A DNA stretch of 64,000 nt from Patescibacteria group bacterium UBA918 (GTDB lineage Bacteria; Patescibacteriota; Minisyncoccia; Phycocordibacterales; UBA918): assembly GCA_002293845.1 (NCBI GenBank), contig DBEA01000010.1:7379-71378 (forward strand). The letters run 5' to 3'. The position numbers were made by a program, and so were the translations under genes. Every line of letters starts with the position of its first letter. The first letter of the stretch is position 1. The notes below the pieces were generated by a model. That model ran no database searches, was not told the DNA's origin, and saw only the letters and a list, made by a program, of their open reading frames with translations. Shown here piece after piece: positions 16,139 through 24,480 of the stretch.

Positions 16139-16444
16139 ATGAAAACAACATTGATCGCGCTTGTGGCGCTCGTACTAATCGCCGGAGGATATTATTGGTA
16201 CTCGCAAAACATGATAGGCGAGGAGGTGAAGATAGAAGAGGAAGAGACTCAGATCGAGGACAACTCTCCGACGCAAGGCAAGCTCGATATCAATGCGGTA
16301 TGCGAAGGCGCGTTGGCTTACATGACTTTCCCGGACGGCGAGAGCGCCGAAGCGTTCGTGGAGGAATGCAAAGCAGGCGAACATCCGGAAGTGATCGAAC
16401 GCTACAAGGCGGAGATGAATATAGGTAACGATAAGGCTATATAA
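16139..16444 (+). CDS. Small exported acidic protein
   Basis: 101 residues: signal anchor (MKTTLIALVALVLIAGGYYWY), an acidic linker (KIEEEETQIED), then a small domain with two cysteines (NAVCEGALAYMTFPDG, FVEECKAGEHPEVI) likely to form a disulfide. No recognised family, though similar short exported proteins are common in CPR genomes. TAGAAT lies six bases before the ATG. Confidence 0.75.
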   Translation: MKTTLIALVALVLIAGGYYWYSQNMIGEEVKIEEEETQIEDNSPTQGKLDINAVCEGALAYMTFPDGESAEAFVEECKAGEHPEVIERYKAEMNIGNDKAI

Positions 16445-16674
16445 AGAAAGCTCGGAAACACCGTTCGGCAAAACCAGGCGGTGTTTTGTCGATCGTCCGA
16501 ACGTCCTACCGGTACCCTGCGAGTAGCGGAAGGCGATGTGGCTATTTTCAAAGACGTACTTTTATGGTCAAGAGATCGTCGGGCGGGGTTTCGGGTGAGG
16601 TATTTGTTATACTAGCTTTACTGTGTACGATCGGGGAAATTCGTATGCGCGATTACAGTTTAACGATCATTCCT

Positions 16675-17586
16675 ATGAATAAAATATCCATCACTTCTTA
16701 CAAAACCGCCGTGTTGGCGTTCGCGACGATCGCTCTTTTCGGGGCGTCTTACGTGTTCGCGGCGAGCACGGTCGTCGTCACCGGCGATACTTCCGCCGGC
16801 GAGAATCAGCCGGGCTGGATGTTCAATCGTGACGTCAGTACCGCCACCCCTTACGAGTTCAACGAGAATGCGGCCAGCATCGGCAGCGGCAGCGTCTATG
16901 TGCTTCCGATCGGCGCCAATCCGTCTGACAAGTTCATCGCTGAAAACTTCATCAACACGCCGATATCGAACGTCAATTCGATATCGTACGACTTCTTGAT
17001 CGGCAGCGGCGGCGACGCTTCCGACGAGAACGAATTCTACATGAACGTCTACGCCAACTTCGGCGTTTCGGCGGACGACAAGTTCTATGATTGTCGTTAC
17101 AACATCGTGCCGACTACGGGCTCGACCGGAGCGTTCACGACCGTCACTTTCGACCCTAATCAGTCGTATCCGGTGACGACCCGCGGCGGCGCCAGCGCTT
17201 CGCCATTTCCTTGTCCGGCCAAACCGGCCGATATGGACCTATCGAGCCCCGGCTCGAACATCCGAGCGTTCGCTCTTAACTTAGGCGACACGACCGCGAA
17301 CGATCAGGGACTCGATGGACACTTCGATAACGTGGTGGTCGACCTCGACGGCGGGGTGACCATCTACGATTTCGAGGCACCGGTCCCCAACCCTGAATCG
17401 TTGTCTGATTGCAAGAAGAACGGCTGGAAGAAGTATAAGTTCAAGAATCAGGGACAATGCATCGTGTACGTGACGACCGGCAAAGACAGCCGTAATCCTA
17501 ATTTTGGCATCAGCTTCGAGCTTTTCGGCAAGACCTACAACGTGAATCCTCTCGGCACGAACATCAAAGAGATCATTTATCGGTAA
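16675..17586 (+). CDS. Secreted protein with C-terminal CKxxGWKKYxFxNQGQC motif
   Basis: 303 residues with a signal peptide (ends about residue 31, FGASYVFAAS). The middle is a beta-rich domain with Ser/Asn/Gly-rich strands, and the C-terminus contains LSDCKKNGWKKYKFKNQGQC, a cysteine-containing module seen in many secreted bacterial proteins of unknown function. Translation probably starts at ATG 16675; an upstream in-frame extension lacks signal character. A TATACT at about 16610 could drive it with a ~60-base leader. A strong terminator follows. Confidence 0.8.
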   Translation: MNKISITSYKTAVLAFATIALFGASYVFAASTVVVTGDTSAGENQPGWMFNRDVSTATPYEFNENAASIGSGSVYVLPIGANPSDKFIAENFINTPISNVNSISYDFLIGSGGDASDENEFYMNVYANFGVSADDKFYDCRYNIVPTTGSTGAFTTVTFDPNQSYPVTTRGGASASPFPCPAKPADMDLSSPGSNIRAFALNLGDTTANDQGLDGHFDNVVVDLDGGVTIYDFEAPVPNPESLSDCKKNGWKKYKFKNQGQCIVYVTTGKDSRNPNFGISFELFGKTYNVNPLGTNIKEIIYR

Positions 17587-17601
17587 GCAGACGATGGTAG
17601 C

Positions 17602-17634
17602 GAAAAACCGCCCGGCTTTGCCGGGCGGTTTTTC
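17602..17634. terminator. Bidirectional terminator
   Basis: Perfect 15-bp stem with TTT loop, flanked by GAAAAA and TTTTTC, between convergent genes. Confidence 0.88.
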
Positions 17635-17645
17635 TCGATGGGGTG

Positions 17646-17852
17646 CTATTGCTTCGATAGCTTCATCGAAGTGGCGGCCATATAGATGGCAGACAAACCG
17701 ACCAAAGCGTACACGACTCGTGAGATAGTGGACATGTCGCCGAAGAGGGTAGCTACCAGATCGAGATCCAGTACGCCCACCAATCCCCAGTTCAAGCCTC
17801 CTACCACCACTAGGACCAGAGCGACCCAGTCCACGGCGTTGAGCTTATTCAT
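17646..17852 (-). CDS. DUF378 family small membrane protein
   Basis: 68 residues with two transmembrane helices and the DUF378 signature: LVVVGGLNWGLVGVLDLDLVATLF and RVVYALVGLSAIYMA. The family is widespread and uncharacterised. It is convergent to the secreted-protein gene, sharing the terminator at 17602. Confidence 0.88.
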   Translation of the reverse strand: MNKLNAVDWVALVLVVVGGLNWGLVGVLDLDLVATLFGDMSTISRVVYALVGLSAIYMAATSMKLSKQ

Positions 17853-17969
17853 GATTTGTGTGATTTTTCATGTGTAAAAGCGCCTCGACCTTGACACATA
17901 TGCGCATATACAGTCTATCACCAATGCACATGTTGTGGGTAGCTGAGGGTGTATAAAACTTACAAAGAT

Positions 17970-18008
17970 GTGACACCGGTTAGTTATAGTTATATCAGCG
18001 AGTGTCAC
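17970..18008. promoter_or_regulatory. GTGACAC/GTGTCAC inverted repeat in intergenic region
   Basis: In the 259-base gap between the DUF378 gene and the YbjQ-like gene, GTGACAC (17970-17976) and GTGTCAC (18002-18008) flank an AT-rich stretch with TATAGTTATAT. Related words (TTGACACA, TTGTGTCGC) occur on either side. This looks like an operator around a promoter, but no regulator is identified. I see nothing else in the gap. Confidence 0.3.
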
Positions 18009-18111
18009 ACAGGTATGATATAGACGACTTGTGTCGCAGTTTGTGGTGGTGTGGCCGTCGACGAGCTTCGGTTGTAAAATATCATCATTGTCCGATGTAG
18101 TAACATAGAAT

Positions 18112-18438
18112 ATGAAAAACGATATTTTGATGACCACCACTTTCGATGTTCCTGGTCGTGAGATCGCGGAGATTTTGGGTGTGGTCCGAGGCAACACTAT
18201 CCGCGCGCGTCATATCGGCAGCGACATCGGCGCGGGTCTTAAAAGCCTCGTCGGTGGCGAGATCAAGGGCTACGTCAAAGCTATGACCGAAGCGCGAGAA
18301 GAAGCGATGCAAAGGATGGTCGCAGAGGCGGAATCGCTCGGCGCCGATGCTGTGGTGGGGGTACGCCTCACTGGTTCTCAGATAATGGCCGGTGCGGCCG
18401 AGATATTGGCGTACGGGACGGCGGTCAAGCTACGCTGA
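18112..18438 (+). CDS. YbjQ/UPF0145 family protein
   Basis: 108 residues matching the YbjQ family: LMTTTFDVPGREIAEILGVVRGNTIRARHIG and AEAESLGADAVVGVRLTGSQIM. These form a small decameric barrel annotated as a putative heavy-metal-binding domain; the function is unknown. The stop TGA overlaps the start of the next gene (TGATATG). Confidence 0.92.
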   Translation: MKNDILMTTTFDVPGREIAEILGVVRGNTIRARHIGSDIGAGLKSLVGGEIKGYVKAMTEAREEAMQRMVAEAESLGADAVVGVRLTGSQIMAGAAEILAYGTAVKLR

Positions 18439-18439
18439 T

Positions 18440-19042
18440 ATGAATGATTCGAAATCGGATAAGCGACCGGTTTCGACCTACTTACCTTTTGTCGGACTGG
18501 CACTGGGTTTCTTGGCGGTGTCGGTATTCTTTTGGTTCTTTCCTCCCGAGGAGGCGATCGAAATCGTAGGGGTCGAGAATTCCTACTTGGTCCTTTTCCT
18601 GTTGGCGTTTTTCTCGGGACTGTTGGCCTTTAGCGGCATACCGTATCATTGGGTACTGATAGCTTTCGCGGTCGGTGGCCTCGAACCCTGGCTTCTCGGT
18701 CTGGCGGCTGCGACCGGCGTCATTATCGGTGATTCGACTTCGTATCTGGTCGGCTACTACGGACATCACGTGGTACCCGATAAATTGCGCGGGTCGATAA
18801 ACAGACTGTCGTCGTTCATGCATCGTCATCCTCGACTGGTGCCCGCATTCTTTTTCGTCTACGGTTCGATCGCTCCGTTTTCTAACGATCTCGTAGGCAT
18901 CACCACTGGCGTGGCTCGTTATCCTTTCTGGCGGGTGATGTTGCCGCTCGGTTTAGGTAATTTGGTCTTTAATACGACCTTGGCTTATTTCGCCGTCAAT
19001 GCTTACAGCGTCATCGAAACCTTTTCGGGATGGTTGCCGTAG
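18440..19042 (+). CDS. VTT/DedA-like membrane protein
   Basis: 200 residues with about five hydrophobic segments. The central part (GDSTSYLVGYYGHHVVPDKLR, RLVPAFFFVYGSIAPFSNDLVGITTG) follows the VTT/DedA fold with its conserved re-entrant loops, associated with lipid scrambling or undecaprenyl-phosphate translocation. It is more divergent than the second DedA gene at 55707. The start ATG 18440 is immediately after the YbjQ stop, so translation is coupled. Confidence 0.75.
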   Translation: MNDSKSDKRPVSTYLPFVGLALGFLAVSVFFWFFPPEEAIEIVGVENSYLVLFLLAFFSGLLAFSGIPYHWVLIAFAVGGLEPWLLGLAAATGVIIGDSTSYLVGYYGHHVVPDKLRGSINRLSSFMHRHPRLVPAFFFVYGSIAPFSNDLVGITTGVARYPFWRVMLPLGLGNLVFNTTLAYFAVNAYSVIETFSGWLP

Positions 19043-19095
19043 ATTCTGACAGTTGTATACTTGATATCGGTACCTGAAACTAACCACAAATAATC

Positions 19096-19590
19096 ATGAA
19101 GACATACTTGATCGGAGCAGGCATCTTAGCAGTCGTGGCAGTAGGCGCATTGGTGTTTTGGTACATCGGCGACGACAAGGAGCTGCCAGTTCCTGCCGAG
19201 ACCGAGGAAAAAGCATCACCGGACGTCATGGGGGCCACCGATACGTCGCTCGTCGGTACTTCGTGGACCTGGCTCTATACCGAATTAGAAGGTGGAGATA
19301 GGATCACCGCCCCTTCCGGTGATCGTTTCGTGCTCGGTTTCGAGTCCGATGGACGCATGTCGAGCATCACCGATTGTAATACCGTCAGTGGCAGTTATGT
19401 CGTCGACGGTGATCAAATCTCTTTTGCGCAAATGAGCATGACCAAGATGTTCTGCCAAAACTCCATGGAAAGTGACTATATCGATCAATTGTCATCCGTG
19501 GCGTCTTATGTCATTGAGGGTAGCCTCCTCGAGATGAGTCTCAAGGAAGATGGTGGGGTGATGGTCTTTATAAAAGTGCAAGGGAAGTAA
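19096..19590 (+). CDS. Membrane-anchored META/HslJ-domain protein
   Basis: 164 residues: signal anchor, acidic linker, then a META domain (GTSWTWLYTELEGGDRITAPSGDRFVLGF, DGRMSSITDCNTVSGSYVVDGDQISF, MTKMFC). META/HslJ domains occur in envelope-stress and inhibitor-resistance proteins of unknown mechanism. Two cysteines could form a disulfide. TATACT upstream at about 19053 gives a leader of roughly 30 bases. Thirteen bases separate it from the next gene. Confidence 0.85.
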   Translation: MKTYLIGAGILAVVAVGALVFWYIGDDKELPVPAETEEKASPDVMGATDTSLVGTSWTWLYTELEGGDRITAPSGDRFVLGFESDGRMSSITDCNTVSGSYVVDGDQISFAQMSMTKMFCQNSMESDYIDQLSSVASYVIEGSLLEMSLKEDGGVMVFIKVQGK

Positions 19591-19603
19591 GAAGAAGCGT
19601 CGT

Positions 19604-20194
19604 ATGAAGAACACCGTCGTCATCGTAGGTTTGACAGCGGCCGCCATCGCTTTGCTGTGGTTTTTGTCGACCAATCCTCTTTCTTCGCTCTTACCGGCCA
19701 ACATGGATAATGGACGCCCGGCCGATATTTCCAGTATCAAATCGTTTAGAGATTGCGAGCAGGCTGGTTTTCCGGTTCGGGAAAGCTATCCGCGACAGTG
19801 CGCCTTGCCCGATGGCCGCGTTTACGCAGAAGAGATCGTGGTCGAGCCGACTTACAAGAATGCCAGCGCGGACATGATCAGGATCGACAACCCGCACCCA
19901 GGAGGCGTGGTCGGAAAGGAGTTCGTCGTTACCGGGGACGCGCGTGGTAGTTGGTTTTTCGAGGCCTCTTTCCCTATCGATATAGTCGGGGAGAACGGCA
20001 ACATCATCGGGGGTTCTTTCGCGACGGCGGAGGGGGAGTGGATGACCACCGATTTCGTGTCTTTTAAATCCGAGATCATCGACTTGCCGTCGGCCTATAC
20101 CGGACCGGCTTGGTTGGTGCTCAAAAAGGACAATCCATCCGGCCTTCCCGAAAACGACGCCTCCGTGTGGGTGCCGATAGTAGTGGAATACTAG
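19604..20194 (+). CDS. Exported Gmad2-domain protein
   Basis: 196 residues: signal anchor, a short cysteine module (SFRDCEQAGFPVRESYPRQCALPDGRVYAE), then a Gmad2 immunoglobulin-like domain (IRIDNPHPGGVVGKEFVVTGDARGSWFFEASFPIDIV, GEWMTTDFVSF). Gmad2 domains are found in sporulation-associated and other envelope proteins. It probably belongs to an operon with the META gene. The ligand is unknown. Confidence 0.85.
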   Translation: MKNTVVIVGLTAAAIALLWFLSTNPLSSLLPANMDNGRPADISSIKSFRDCEQAGFPVRESYPRQCALPDGRVYAEEIVVEPTYKNASADMIRIDNPHPGGVVGKEFVVTGDARGSWFFEASFPIDIVGENGNIIGGSFATAEGEWMTTDFVSFKSEIIDLPSAYTGPAWLVLKKDNPSGLPENDASVWVPIVVEY

Positions 20195-20215
20195 TCGATT
20201 CCATAGATTGAAGTC

Positions 20216-20530
20216 ATGAAAGGAAAAACTTTTGGTGCCAGAGTAGTTGAACTGGCCCTAACTATCCCGTGCGGCCGGGTGACGACTTACGGGGATCTGG
20301 CTCGTGCCGCCGGCGGCACGCCGATGACCGCACAAAGCGTCTCGGGCATATTGTGGCGCGCCGAAGAAAATGGTGTCAAAGGTATCCCATGGCATCGCAT
20401 CGTCTACAGTGACGGCCGGGCTTGGTTTGACGAAACGCATCGCGAAGCGCGTTTGGAGTTATACAAAAAAGAGAAAATCAAGATCGACGAAAATGGCAAA
20501 GTGGTCGATTTTGACGAGATCCGCTTCTGA
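20216..20530 (+). CDS. Alkyltransferase-like protein (ATL)
   Basis: 104 residues homologous to the C-terminal domain of O6-methylguanine-DNA methyltransferase: IPCGRVTTYGDLARAAG, QSVSGILWR and IPWHRIVYSDGR. The motif is PWHR where a true methyltransferase has PCHR, so the acceptor cysteine is replaced by tryptophan. Such ATL proteins bind alkylated bases and hand them to nucleotide excision repair. TAGATT lies six bases before the ATG. Confidence 0.92.
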   Translation: MKGKTFGARVVELALTIPCGRVTTYGDLARAAGGTPMTAQSVSGILWRAEENGVKGIPWHRIVYSDGRAWFDETHREARLELYKKEKIKIDENGKVVDFDEIRF

Positions 20531-20570
20531 TATTTTGATCAGTTCGAGACTTTGCCTCGAAATTCCGGTT

Positions 20571-20600
20571 TTAAAACTACCTGTTAACAGGTAGTTTTAA
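20571..20600. terminator. Perfect 30-bp palindrome / bidirectional terminator
   Basis: Fully self-complementary sequence centred on GTTAAC, with A-rich left and T-rich right ends. It lies between convergent genes (ATL and methyltransferase) and can terminate both. Confidence 0.75.
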
Positions 20601-20629
20601 TTTCTACACATAATTAAAACAGGGCCAAA

Positions 20630-20667
20630 CGAACGAAAACATACGGTTAACCGTATGTTTTCGTTCG
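20630..20667. terminator. Perfect 38-bp palindrome / bidirectional terminator
   Basis: Second perfect palindrome, also centred on GTTAAC, 30 bases after the first; the stem includes GAAAAC/GTTTTC runs. Two such sites in tandem suggest one per direction. The remaining sequence to 20727 holds no ORF. Confidence 0.7.
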
Positions 20668-20727
20668 GATCCGAAATGACAGCGGTATCGTCAGTTGTTT
20701 CGAAATTGAAAGTTCGAATCCGTCTTT

Positions 20728-21465
20728 TTATTTGTAAGGGTCCTTTTGAGCGTAGATGGAGACCGTGCGGCGCTTTCGAGCCTTACCGTGCGAGCGGTGT
20801 TTGTGGGAGCGATAGATCTTGTGTACTAGAAATTTATCCGTCAAAAAATCGACGAGCTCTTCTTCGCCATAGGCATGTTCATACACCCCGATCACCGGGT
20901 GAATGTAACTACCAGGTTCGTCCGCCGGGTGGTCCTTGATGAGTCGTTCGGTATGTAGGTCGTCATCGCGAAGGAAGGTTTTCAAAAACAGCCATCCGCC
21001 CGGGCGCAAGACTCGGTGAATCTCGTCGCGAAGGTGCTCGCGCTCGGCGGCTTTAAGGAAGTGTGAGGTCATCATATCGAGGACGAGGTCCTTGGAAGAG
21101 TCGTCGAGCGGAAGATCGCCAGCTATGCTTCTGGCTTCGAAGGAGAGGGGAAGGCCATCTGCGGCTCTCTTGGCCTCGGCGATGGCCGCCGTGGAAATAT
21201 CAAAACCATTGCCGCGGGCTCCGAGTTCGCGCGCCAAAAAAACGAGATTGCGACCGTTGCCACACCCGAGATCTAACATCTCGGTCTTCTGACCCAGAGG
21301 GAACTCGGTTTTTTGCCGTGCCTGCCAGCGCACGAACTTGGCGAGGTCTTCGCTTTCTTCGCTCGAGAGCGCTAAATGCTCGCCGCCGGAAGCGTACTCA
21401 CTGTCCCAAAAAGCCACGCCGTGGCGCTTCCTTTTCTGCTTTCTGATGAATGGTCTTTTGGCCAT
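20728..21465 (-). CDS. Class I SAM-dependent methyltransferase
   Basis: 245 residues. A basic N-terminus (KRPFIRKQKRKRHG) precedes a Rossmann methyltransferase with motif I EMLDLGCGNGRNLVFLAREL, the acidic end of beta 2 in GNGFDIS, and LRPGGWLFLKTF. Substrate unknown; the fold is that of methyltransferase_11/25 enzymes acting on small molecules or cell-envelope components. The leader is very short. Confidence 0.85.
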   Translation of the reverse strand: MAKRPFIRKQKRKRHGVAFWDSEYASGGEHLALSSEESEDLAKFVRWQARQKTEFPLGQKTEMLDLGCGNGRNLVFLARELGARGNGFDISTAAIAEAKRAADGLPLSFEARSIAGDLPLDDSSKDLVLDMMTSHFLKAAEREHLRDEIHRVLRPGGWLFLKTFLRDDDLHTERLIKDHPADEPGSYIHPVIGVYEHAYGEEELVDFLTDKFLVHKIYRSHKHRSHGKARKRRTVSIYAQKDPYK

Positions 21466-21497
21466 ATTAGATGGTACAATAGCATGCGTATGCGAAT

Positions 21498-21611
21498 CCC
21501 GTTAGAGACCGCGGTCGCGGCTGTGACGGCGCATTAGGGAAGGAATATCCTAATCTTAACAATTTATAATCTTAAGCGGGAAGCGGGCGACCGCGACCTG
21601 TCTCTAACGGG
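21498..21611. promoter_or_regulatory. Long inverted repeat enclosing the promoter of the DsbA-like gene
   Basis: The arm at 21498-21520 (CCCGTTAGAGAC plus GGTCGCGG) is the reverse complement of the arm at 21591-21611, apart from a few central bases. The right arm ends at the base before the ATG. TATAAT (21565-21570) lies between the arms, as does a smaller ATTAGG/CCTAAT hairpin. It may be an operator pair or, on a longer transcript, a stem that hides the ribosome-binding region. Confidence 0.5.
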
Positions 21612-22241
21612 ATGAAAAAACACTTTTGGAAGGTCGTCGCTTTCGTGGCTCTACTACTCATTGCTGGGTCCTTTATTTATTCACAAAAGGCGAGCGAGCA
21701 GGCCAACGAAGGCGTGATTCTAGAGGCTAGGATCAAGGGAAACCCTGAGGCCAAGACGGTTTTGGTGGAGTATAGCGACTTCCAATGTCCGGCTTGTGCC
21801 CAGTTCTATCCTGTGGTCAAGGAAATCATCGGGGAACACGGCGACGATCTTAAAGTTGAGTATCGTCACTTTCCGCTCATAAACATCCATCCCCAGGCGG
21901 TACCGGCGGCCAAAGCCGCCGAAGCTGCGGGCGTCCAGGGAAAATTCTGGGAAATGCACGACAAGTTGTTTGACAACCAGGCGACTTGGAGTCGTGCTTC
22001 TAACCCATCCGCCTACTTCAACCAGTACGCCGAGGAGATCGGCCTCGACGTCGACCAGTTCAAGCGTCATAAGGATTCTTCCATGATAGCCGACGCCATT
22101 AATGATAGCTTCAATGAGGCTCGCGATCTGGGATTTACGGGTACCCCCACCTTCATGTTGAACGGGGAGGTGATGGAATTCGACACTTTCGAGGAGTTTA
22201 AGAGTCAGATCGAGGCGGCGATCGCGGCCGACCCTTCCTGA
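21612..22241 (+). CDS. DsbA-family thioredoxin-like oxidoreductase
   Basis: 209 residues: membrane anchor (about 6-24), then a DsbA/DsbG-type domain with active site YSDFQCPACAQFYP (CPAC at 59-62), a helical insertion and the cis-proline loop GFTGTPTFMLNG. It should form or isomerise disulfides in proteins outside the membrane, consistent with the many two-cysteine exported proteins nearby. The start ATG directly abuts the inverted repeat described above. Confidence 0.92.
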   Translation: MKKHFWKVVAFVALLLIAGSFIYSQKASEQANEGVILEARIKGNPEAKTVLVEYSDFQCPACAQFYPVVKEIIGEHGDDLKVEYRHFPLINIHPQAVPAAKAAEAAGVQGKFWEMHDKLFDNQATWSRASNPSAYFNQYAEEIGLDVDQFKRHKDSSMIADAINDSFNEARDLGFTGTPTFMLNGEVMEFDTFEEFKSQIEAAIAADPS

Positions 22242-22316
22242 TTTTCAAAAAGAGCGAATTCGTGGCCTAATGAGCGTCGAGGCCGATAACGTGCTAGCAT
22301 TTTCGCTTCCAAAGCT

Positions 22317-23600
22317 ATGCCAAAGAAACAACGGAACATCATCGCCTATGTCTCTAAGGTGTCTCCCGACATCATTGCCGACATCCGGACGTGGGAAAAA
22401 GAGACCGGTGAGAGGTATCGGATCATGTTGATCGAGAACTCCGCACGGAAGATGACCAAAAGACAGTCTGGTGCTACCTTGGACGGGGTCAATATCGTGC
22501 TCTCGGTCGATTTTACCAGCGACTCTGCTCTTCAAGAGGCGCTGGCTCCATACCAAGATCAGCTGTGCGCCATCACTAGCCGTGTGGAATCGTATTTGGC
22601 CGATTTCATCAAGATCATACCGTTCGTTCCGTATCTACATACGCCCACGCCTGAATCGCTCCAATGGGCTAGCGACAAGCGCTTGATGCGTCGACATTTT
22701 CGAGTGGCAGATTCCTCTATTACTCCTAAATACGCTTTGGTCAAGGATGCTAGCGATACAGAACTCGAACGTGTGGTCGGCCAGATCGGTTTTCCGTTGA
22801 TACTCAAGCCTACCAACTTAGCCCAGAGTCTGTTGGTGAACGTTTGTCATCATCAGGATGAATTGCGTAAGGTGGCGAAAGAGGTATTCAGAGAGATAGA
22901 AAAGATCTACGCTGAAAATGGCCGGACCGAGCGCCCGCGCGTGCTAGCCGAGCAATACATGGAAGGTTTGCAGTATTCGATCGATGCCTATGTGTCCGCT
23001 CGCGGCAAAGTGACCTGTTGTCCTTTAGTTCGCCAGAAGACCGGACACGACATCGGCCGCGACGATTTTTTCGGATATCTGCAGTCGACTCCGACCGCGC
23101 TATCGTCGGCCACGGTGAAAAAAGCCGAGGAGGTGGTTAAGCGCGGAGTCCATGCCCTAGGTCTTCGTAACACTACTGTCCACGTCGAATTGATGCGCAT
23201 CGACAATACTTGGAAGATCATTGAGATCGGCGCGCGCATCGGAGGATTCCGACCGCAGCTCCACCGTCTTTCTTGTGGCATCAATCACGGCATGAACGAT
23301 GTGCTGGTCCGTATGGGACGCCAACCGGTCGTGCCGCGCCGCTGCCGCCGCTTCGCGGCGGCGATGAAATACTATGCCAAGGAAGAGGGTGAGATCGTCA
23401 GTATTTTGGGACTTAAGAAGATCGAGAAACTAACTTCCTTCCACAAGATAGAGATGCGCAAGAAGCGCGGCGACCGGAGCGTTTTCGCTAAAAACGGCGG
23501 CGGCGCTATTTTCGTGCTGTATTTAGTGAACGATTCTCGTTCGGACTTGTTGGCAGATATTAGACGAGTTGAGGAGGCGGTACGGGTAAGAGTGGCATGA
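22317..23600 (+). CDS. ATP-grasp ligase (carbamoyl-phosphate-synthase-like)
   Basis: 427 residues. The N-terminal domain (ARTWEKE-type, about 1-110) is poorly conserved. The ATP-grasp core follows: SDKRLMRRHF, IGFPLILKPTNLAQSLLV (ATP lysine), VLAEQYMEG, then HVELMRIDNTWKIIEIGARIGGFR with the metal-binding Glu/Glu/Arg, as in L-amino-acid ligase and PurK-type enzymes. It should join a carboxylate to an amine using ATP. It is eight bases upstream of a second ATP-grasp gene. The substrate is unknown. Confidence 0.85.
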   Translation: MPKKQRNIIAYVSKVSPDIIADIRTWEKETGERYRIMLIENSARKMTKRQSGATLDGVNIVLSVDFTSDSALQEALAPYQDQLCAITSRVESYLADFIKIIPFVPYLHTPTPESLQWASDKRLMRRHFRVADSSITPKYALVKDASDTELERVVGQIGFPLILKPTNLAQSLLVNVCHHQDELRKVAKEVFREIEKIYAENGRTERPRVLAEQYMEGLQYSIDAYVSARGKVTCCPLVRQKTGHDIGRDDFFGYLQSTPTALSSATVKKAEEVVKRGVHALGLRNTTVHVELMRIDNTWKIIEIGARIGGFRPQLHRLSCGINHGMNDVLVRMGRQPVVPRRCRRFAAAMKYYAKEEGEIVSILGLKKIEKLTSFHKIEMRKKRGDRSVFAKNGGGAIFVLYLVNDSRSDLLADIRRVEEAVRVRVA

Positions 23601-23607
23601 TGTCAGT

Positions 23608-24480
23608 ATGAAGATCGCGATAATGACCTCACGTGTGATAGAGGAGATCAAGGGACTCACTGAAGAGTTGCGGACCCGCGGACACGAGGTAACGCTTTGG
23701 CCGCTTGATCAAATCAAACCAGAAATGTTCGTCGACGGATCGCTAGCTACTGAGCTGTCTCGGTTCGATCTTGTTTATTATCGTTCAGGATTTTCCGATG
23801 CCGGAGCCTTCGAACTGGGTCGGTTACTAGAAAAGACGCCGGGTCGTCTGATCAATAGAGCCGTCTTTAGACCGCTCACATCCAACAAGATCCATCAAGC
23901 CATCGCTTCCATCAAATGCGGCATCGCCATTCCGCCGACTTTTATAGGTCGAAATGTTTCCTTTGATACTTTAAATAAAGAGTTCGGTCTACCTTTTATA
24001 TTAAAGGCCGCGCACGGTATCCAGGGCGATAAAGTATTTTTGATCCACGATAAAGACACTTATAATAAGCGACTGGATGAGGTATCGAGTGAAGTGATGT
24101 TTCAGAAATTCATCCCTAACGGCGGCGACTACAGGGTTTTTGTATTGGGAGGCGAGGTTCATGACATCTTCAAGCGCGTGGCCGCCGAAGGTAATTTCAA
24201 AAACAACATGGCCCTTGGCGCACGAGGAGTACGAGTGACCGATGTGACGATGCGTAAGAGGTTGGCGGCGATCGGTACTACCATAGCAAAAAGCATGGAA
24301 ATCGAGATTGGAGGCATTGATGTCATAGAATCGTCTGAGGATGGACAGTTGTATTTTCTAGAAGTGAATGTCAATCCAGGATGGAGAGGACTCGATTCTA
24401 CTTTAGGCGGAAACACCGCTGCTACCGTGGCGGATTATTTTGAACGTCTGCTCAAATCATCCAGCACCACATTGCTATAA
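23608..24480 (+). CDS. RimK-type ATP-grasp ligase
   Basis: 290 residues of RimK/glutathione-synthetase type: N-terminal MKIAIMTSRVIEEIKGLTEELRTRG, LTSNKIHQAIASIKCGIAIPPTF, FGLPFILKAAHGIQGDKVFLI, FIPNGGDYRVFVLGGEVHDIFKR, and metal site QLYFLEVNVNPGW. Members of this family add amino acids to proteins, peptides or cofactors. It follows the first ATP-grasp gene by eight bases and its 3' end overlaps the end of the next, convergent, ATP-grasp gene by 46 bases. Confidence 0.88.
   Translation: MKIAIMTSRVIEEIKGLTEELRTRGHEVTLWPLDQIKPEMFVDGSLATELSRFDLVYYRSGFSDAGAFELGRLLEKTPGRLINRAVFRPLTSNKIHQAIASIKCGIAIPPTFIGRNVSFDTLNKEFGLPFILKAAHGIQGDKVFLIHDKDTYNKRLDEVSSEVMFQKFIPNGGDYRVFVLGGEVHDIFKRVAAEGNFKNNMALGARGVRVTDVTMRKRLAAIGTTIAKSMEIEIGGIDVIESSEDGQLYFLEVNVNPGWRGLDSTLGGNTAATVADYFERLLKSSSTTLL

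Noticed and set aside
16486..16674. N-terminal extension of the secreted protein
   Set aside because: The open frame continues upstream, but the added residues are arginine-rich and not signal-like; the signal peptide begins at 16675.
20700..20730. T-arm-like word AAGTTCGAATCCGTC suggesting a tRNA
   Set aside because: No matching acceptor, D or anticodon arms upstream; it is the intergenic tail of the methyltransferase gene.
21498..21611. Integron attC site
   Set aside because: The arms contain GTTAGAG and CTCTAAC, but not the R-box consensus in the required orientation, and no integrase or cassette array is present.
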